Source of the DNA: Bog-950 sp964615305
Lineage (GTDB): Bacteria > Bacteroidota > Bacteroidia > Chitinophagales > LD1
Direction: 5' to 3'
Length of the DNA: 64,000 bases
Assembly (NCBI GenBank): GCA_964615305.1
Contig: CAZTNA010000001.1
Location: forward strand, 310,001 to 374,000
Shown here: positions 60,046 to 64,000 of the stretch, piece by piece
Position numbering within the stretch: the first letter of the stretch is position 1
Layout of the letters: each line of letters starts with the position of its first letter
The notes under the pieces: model-generated
Seen by the model: only the letters and a program-made list of their open reading frames with translations
The model's database searches: none
Told to the model about the DNA's origin: nothing
Made by a program: the position numbers and the translations under genes

Positions 60046-62148
60046 ATGTCGGCAAACAAAAAACGCGAAATTCTACTGAGGGCTTACCTGGGTTTTGCGT
60101 TTATTTTCTTATTGGGCATTGCTATTATCGGTCGTGCGTTTTATATACAAACCACGCAAGGTGAGTATTACCGTTCACTGGCTGATTCGCTTACAATTTT
60201 TCCGAAAACAATTTTAGCCGAGCGTGGAAATATTTACAGTGAAGATGGCCGCTTGTTGGCTACTACGCTCCCTACATTCGACATTCGTATTGATTTTAAA
60301 ACCACCTACTCGCATCCTAAAATTTTTAAAGAAAATGTGGACAGCTTTTCGCTATTGCTATCACAAATGTTTCCTGAAAAAAACGCACAGCAGTACAAGA
60401 ATGAATTAGTGCGCGAACGCAAAAAGAAAAGCCGTTACTATCTGCTCAAGCGCAACGTTACCTACAATCAAGTGAATGAAATGAAACAGTGGCCCATGTT
60501 TCGTGATGGACAATACAAGGGCGGCATTATTGCAGTGCAGGAAGACAAACGCTTGAACCCGTTTGTGCAACTGGCAAAACGAAGCATTGGTTCTATTAAT
60601 GACCATGGGGGTGTATTTGGCATAGAGAAGCAATTTGACTCAATTTTGAAGGGCAAAGAAGGGACAGTAATGGTTCAGAAAATTGCCGGAGGAGTAACAG
60701 TGCCACTCGATAGTAAAGAGGAAATAGCCCCTCAACCTGGTCGTGATGTGTACACAACACTTAATATTGAGTTGCAAGATGTGGCAGAAGATGCATTGAT
60801 GCGCGCACTGCAACATCACGCTGCTGACCATGGCTGCGTTGTGTTGATGGAGGTAAAGACAGGAAAGATTAAAGCTATGGCAAATCTGGGATTGATTAAA
60901 GATTCAACCTACGGAGAAATACAAAACTATGCTGTAGGTGAGGCATCAGAGCCGGGTTCTACATTTAAGCTGGCAGCTTATGCAAGTATGATTGAAGATG
61001 GATTGATCACCAGTAAGTCAAAAGTTTTTGTGGGCGATGGTCACTACAAAGTTTACACAAAAACAATTGCCGACCATGATAAACCAGAAACAGAAGAAAT
61101 TACAGTACAGCGGGCCTTCGAAGAATCTTCAAATGTAGCAGTTGCATCATTAGCGGATAAACACTATTCAGCTTTTAAAAGTAAATTCTACCAACATCTG
61201 GTTGATTTTGGGTTTGCCCAAAAAATAGATGTTGAGTTGCCGGGTTCAGCAAATCCTGTATTGCGCGAGCCCAAAAACTGGAGTGGTGTTTCCGCGGCTT
61301 ATTTGGCGCACGGCTACGAGTTGGCAATTACTCCGTTGCATACACTTATGTTTTACAACGCAATTGCCAACGGTGGAGTAATGGTGCAGCCACATATTGT
61401 TGATCGCGTAAAAGAATACAACACTACTATTGATTCTACTCATACAGTAACGCTGAACGGAAAAATATGTAGTGAGAAAACTGTTGAACAATTGAAAAAA
61501 ATGCTAGTGGGTGTGGTTGAAAACGGAACAGCCACCAATTTAAAAACCGACTACCTGCATGTAGCAGGTAAAACAGGAACTGCAGTTGTTTCACAAGGTA
61601 AAGGCGGTTACAATAGTGCAGGAAAGAAAGTTTACCGTGCTTCGTTTTGCGGCTACTTCCCCGCAGAAAATCCGCAATACAGCATGATTGTGATGATTAA
61701 CTCGCCAAGTGCAAATGGTTACTATGGAAACGTGGTTGCAGGTTCAATTTTTAAAGAAGTAGCCGACAAGGTTTACTCGCTTAATCTGAACATGCATAAA
61801 GCGGTGAATGAACAACTGGCGCAGCAAAACAAGTTGCCCTTAATTAATAAAGGAAGTGCAGCTGACATAAAAAATGTTTACACTTTTCTGAAAACGAAAG
61901 TGGACGATGTGGAAACCGAATGGGCTACCACTTCTACCAACGGAGGCAAGATTCTGTTAGCTGAAAACGATATAAACAATCTGGTAGTACCCGATGTAGT
62001 TGGAATGAGCTTGAAGGACGCGCTCTTCTTGCTTGAGTCAGCTGAAATGAAAGTAGGTGTAACAGGTAGAGGAAATGTGGTTAGCCAAAGTGTTAGAGCC
62101 GGAGAGAAGAAAGTGAAGGGTATGAGTATTCAAATTGAATTAAGATGA
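60046..62148 (+). CDS. ftsI: Division transpeptidase FtsI/PBP with C-terminal PASTA domain
   Basis: 700 aa class B penicillin-binding protein that cross-links septal peptidoglycan. N-terminal membrane anchor (GFAFIFLLGIAIIGRAFYI), pedestal domain (AERGNIYSEDGRLLATTLP), then the transpeptidase: S305-T-F-K308 (EPGSTFK), S361-x-N363 (EESSNVA) and K509-T-G511 (AGKTGTA). The last ~65 residues (VVPDVVGMSLKDALFLLES) are a PASTA domain. 109 nt after ftsL with no gene between; overlaps murD by 4 nt. Confidence 0.94.
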   Translation: MSANKKREILLRAYLGFAFIFLLGIAIIGRAFYIQTTQGEYYRSLADSLTIFPKTILAERGNIYSEDGRLLATTLPTFDIRIDFKTTYSHPKIFKENVDSFSLLLSQMFPEKNAQQYKNELVRERKKKSRYYLLKRNVTYNQVNEMKQWPMFRDGQYKGGIIAVQEDKRLNPFVQLAKRSIGSINDHGGVFGIEKQFDSILKGKEGTVMVQKIAGGVTVPLDSKEEIAPQPGRDVYTTLNIELQDVAEDALMRALQHHAADHGCVVLMEVKTGKIKAMANLGLIKDSTYGEIQNYAVGEASEPGSTFKLAAYASMIEDGLITSKSKVFVGDGHYKVYTKTIADHDKPETEEITVQRAFEESSNVAVASLADKHYSAFKSKFYQHLVDFGFAQKIDVELPGSANPVLREPKNWSGVSAAYLAHGYELAITPLHTLMFYNAIANGGVMVQPHIVDRVKEYNTTIDSTHTVTLNGKICSEKTVEQLKKMLVGVVENGTATNLKTDYLHVAGKTGTAVVSQGKGGYNSAGKKVYRASFCGYFPAENPQYSMIVMINSPSANGYYGNVVAGSIFKEVADKVYSLNLNMHKAVNEQLAQQNKLPLINKGSAADIKNVYTFLKTKVDDVETEWATTSTNGGKILLAENDINNLVVPDVVGMSLKDALFLLESAEMKVGVTGRGNVVSQSVRAGEKKVKGMSIQIELR

Positions 62149-63482
62149 AGCAGCGATTAGTCATACTGGGGGCAGGCGAAAGTGGATTCGGAACAGCTGT
62201 TCTAGGTTTAAAGCAGGGGTATGAGGTATTTGTAAGCGATGGCGGAAAGATTAAAGACATCTACAAAAAGCAACTGAACGATTGGAAAATTGAATTCGAA
62301 GAAGGAAAACATACCGAAGAAAAAATTCTAAATGCAGATGTAGTGATGAAGAGCCCCGGCATTCCTGAGAAGGCAGAAATGGTAAAGAAGATTCGTAAAC
62401 AAGGAGTAAAAATTGTTAGCGAAATAGAGTTTGGTTCTTGGTTCACCAACGCACAAATAGTTGGTATTACCGGAGCAAACGGAAAGACTACTACAACCGC
62501 ATTGATTTACCACATCATGAAAAACGGTGGATTGAATGTTGGGCTTGGTGGAAACATAGGGCAGAGTTTTGCTTATCAAGTGGCCACCGAAAACTTCGAT
62601 TACTATGTGTTAGAGATTTCAAGTTTTCAATTGGATGATATTGAAAAATTTTGCCCCCATGTGGCGGTGCTCACCAATATAACGCCTGACCATTTAGACC
62701 GATACAATTACGAGTTACAGAATTATGTCACTTCGAAATTCAGTATAACTAAGAATCAGACGGAGAAAGATTTTTTCATCTACTGTGCTGATGATGAAAT
62801 TACAATGAGCAATTTGGATAAGTACCAAACCGCAGCACACAAAATCCCTTTTGCATACGATAAAGAATTTGCAGAAGGTGGATTTGTAAAAAACGACAAC
62901 CTGATTATTAACATAAACCAAAACCAATTCACTATGAGTATTCAAGAACTCGGACTAAGTGGGCGTCATAACGTCTACAACTCGTTAGCCGCTGGGATAG
63001 TAGCTAATGTTTACGGACTGCGTAAAGAGCAGATTCGCGAAAGTTTATCAGATTTTAAATCGTTGGAACATCGGATGGAGAGCGTGGCAAAGGTACGCAA
63101 CATTGAGTTTATCAACGATAGCAAAGCTACCAACGTAAACAGCTCGTGGTATGCGCTGGAGTCTATGACCAAACCGGTTATCTGGATTGCCGGAGGTATT
63201 GACAAAGGAAACGACTACAGTGTAATGGAGCAACTGGTAAAGAAAAAAGTGAAAGGAATGATTTGCCTTGGTGTTGACAACACCAAACTTCATTCTGCCT
63301 TCGGAAAAATGGTAGACATTATGGTAAACGTAACCAACATGCACGATGCAGTTCGTATGGCATATCAATTAGGAAACCCAGGCGACTGTGTGTTGCTTTC
63401 TCCGGCTTGCGCTTCGTTCGATTTGTTTGAGAACTACGAAGACAGAGGAAAGAAATTTAAAGAAGCGGTGATACAGTTGTAA
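62145..63482 (+). CDS. murD: UDP-N-acetylmuramoyl-L-alanine:D-glutamate ligase
   Basis: 445 aa. Adds D-Glu to UDP-MurNAc-L-Ala. N-terminal VILGAGESGFGTAVLG, the ATP loop GITGANGKTTTTALI, YVLEISSFQLDDI, LTNITPDHLDRY, EHRMESVAKVRNIEFINDSK (MurD-type C-terminal ligase domain), IWIAGGIDKGNDY and SPACASFDLFENYEDRG. The last motif distinguishes MurD from MurC, MurE and MurF. It overlaps ftsI by 4 nt and precedes mraY by 24 nt, a position normally held by murE. Confidence 0.95.
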   Translation: MKQRLVILGAGESGFGTAVLGLKQGYEVFVSDGGKIKDIYKKQLNDWKIEFEEGKHTEEKILNADVVMKSPGIPEKAEMVKKIRKQGVKIVSEIEFGSWFTNAQIVGITGANGKTTTTALIYHIMKNGGLNVGLGGNIGQSFAYQVATENFDYYVLEISSFQLDDIEKFCPHVAVLTNITPDHLDRYNYELQNYVTSKFSITKNQTEKDFFIYCADDEITMSNLDKYQTAAHKIPFAYDKEFAEGGFVKNDNLIININQNQFTMSIQELGLSGRHNVYNSLAAGIVANVYGLRKEQIRESLSDFKSLEHRMESVAKVRNIEFINDSKATNVNSSWYALESMTKPVIWIAGGIDKGNDYSVMEQLVKKKVKGMICLGVDNTKLHSAFGKMVDIMVNVTNMHDAVRMAYQLGNPGDCVLLSPACASFDLFENYEDRGKKFKEAVIQL

Positions 63483-63506
63483 GAGTAAACGACTAAACCT
63501 TAACTC

Positions 63507-64000
63507 ATGCTCTATTATCTCTTTCGGTTTTTAGATGCGCAATTCGACTTCCCAGGTTCGGGCCTCTTTAACTTTATTTCGTTTAGAGCTGCTGCGGCTG
63601 TGTTGTTGTCGCTGTTTATTTCATTGATTTATGGCAACCGCCTTATAGCCATACTTCGTAGAAAACAAATCGGAGAAACTATTCGTGAGTTAGGCTTAGA
63701 TGGAGAGAATACTAAAAAAGGAACGCCAACTATGGGTGGGTTGATAATACTCGGATCTATCCTTATACCCACTCTTCTTTTTGCAAAACTCGAAAATATC
63801 TACATCATTCTGATGCTGATTACTACAGTGTGGCTCGGGTTAATTGGTTTTGCCGATGACTACATCAAAGTGTTTAAGAAAGATAAAAAGGGTTTGGCCG
63901 GAACGTTTAAGATAATTGGGCAGATTGGCTTGGGTATTATTGTAGGTACAACGCTTTATTTCAACAAAAACGTTGTTACAAAAGAAGAAGTACCTGCCGG
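63507..64000 (+). CDS. mraY: Phospho-N-acetylmuramoyl-pentapeptide transferase, 5' part only
   Basis: The first 164 codons; the gene runs off the right edge. ATG at 63507, 24 nt after murD. MLYYLFRFLDAQFDFPG, FISFRAAAAVLLSLFISL (TM1), KKGTPTMGGLIILGSI (conserved cytoplasmic loop) and LIGFADDYIKVFKKDKKG (first catalytic Asp pair) identify MraY, which makes lipid I. Catalytic residues further on are outside the window. Confidence 0.94.
   Translation, partial: MLYYLFRFLDAQFDFPGSGLFNFISFRAAAAVLLSLFISLIYGNRLIAILRRKQIGETIRELGLDGENTKKGTPTMGGLIILGSILIPTLLFAKLENIYIILMLITTVWLGLIGFADDYIKVFKKDKKGLAGTFKIIGQIGLGIIVGTTLYFNKNVVTKEEVPA

Overview
The window reads as chromosome of a Bacteroidota bacterium, most like the Chitinophagales/Sphingobacteriales side of the phylum. 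The evidence is internal. Four large secreted proteins carry C-terminal type IX secretion (T9SS) sorting domains. Several start sites are preceded by the Bacteroidota-type promoter (TTG, about 19-20 nt, then TAnnTTTG). The primary sigma factor is the short ~289-aa form, CarB lacks its C-terminal regulatory domain, BatD/BatE are present, and the one tRNA has no encoded CCA. There are no rRNA genes, insertion sequences, CRISPR arrays or phage genes.

Layout. 0-6 kb: the 5' end of an alpha/beta-hydrolase lipoprotein, a 1307-aa repeat-rich T9SS type B surface protein with 606-bp internal DNA repeats, and a SurA-like periplasmic isomerase. 6-8.4 kb: an acyl-CoA dehydrogenase next to an APH-type kinase, a split version of the ACAD10/11 fusion. 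8.4-18.6 kb: housekeeping genes (rfaE2, a YbhN-like membrane protein, panD, thyA, an acyltransferase, holB, glutathione peroxidase, two acetyltransferases, rpoD). 18.7-29.5 kb: a delta-60-repeat T9SS protein, tRNA-Arg(CCT), an M1 peptidase in an operon with a biotin carboxylase, lipA and glpK. 29.5-35.3 kb: lineage-specific lipoproteins and T9SS proteins. 35.4-44 kb: carB, ctaA, an MFS transporter, mscL, batE and batD.

44.1-57.3 kb is the accessory region and the main point of interest. Seven different phytanoyl-CoA-dioxygenase-like (PhyH) 2-oxoglutarate/Fe(II) oxygenases are packed around a Wzm/Wzt-type ABC exporter, a SAM methyltransferase, a GT2 glycosyltransferase, a Gfo/Idh/MocA oxidoreductase, a NodU/TobZ-type carbamoyltransferase and a nucleotide-sugar dehydrogenase. 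Genes overlap by 4-23 nt in several places, and two PhyH genes sit between the exporter subunit genes. Six PhyH proteins keep the full HxD...H...R set. The seventh has HxN in place of HxD. The whole looks like a pathway that makes, repeatedly oxidises, methylates and carbamoylates an exported glycan or glycoconjugate. I do not recognise it as a described system.

57.4-64 kb: queD, then the start of the division and cell-wall (dcw) cluster: mraZ, rsmH, ftsL, a PASTA-containing FtsI/PBP, murD and a partial mraY. murE is missing from its usual place and murD lies before mraY. The window ends inside mraY. The intergenic region before mraZ carries a predicted promoter, a candidate MraZ operator and two DnaA-box-like sites.
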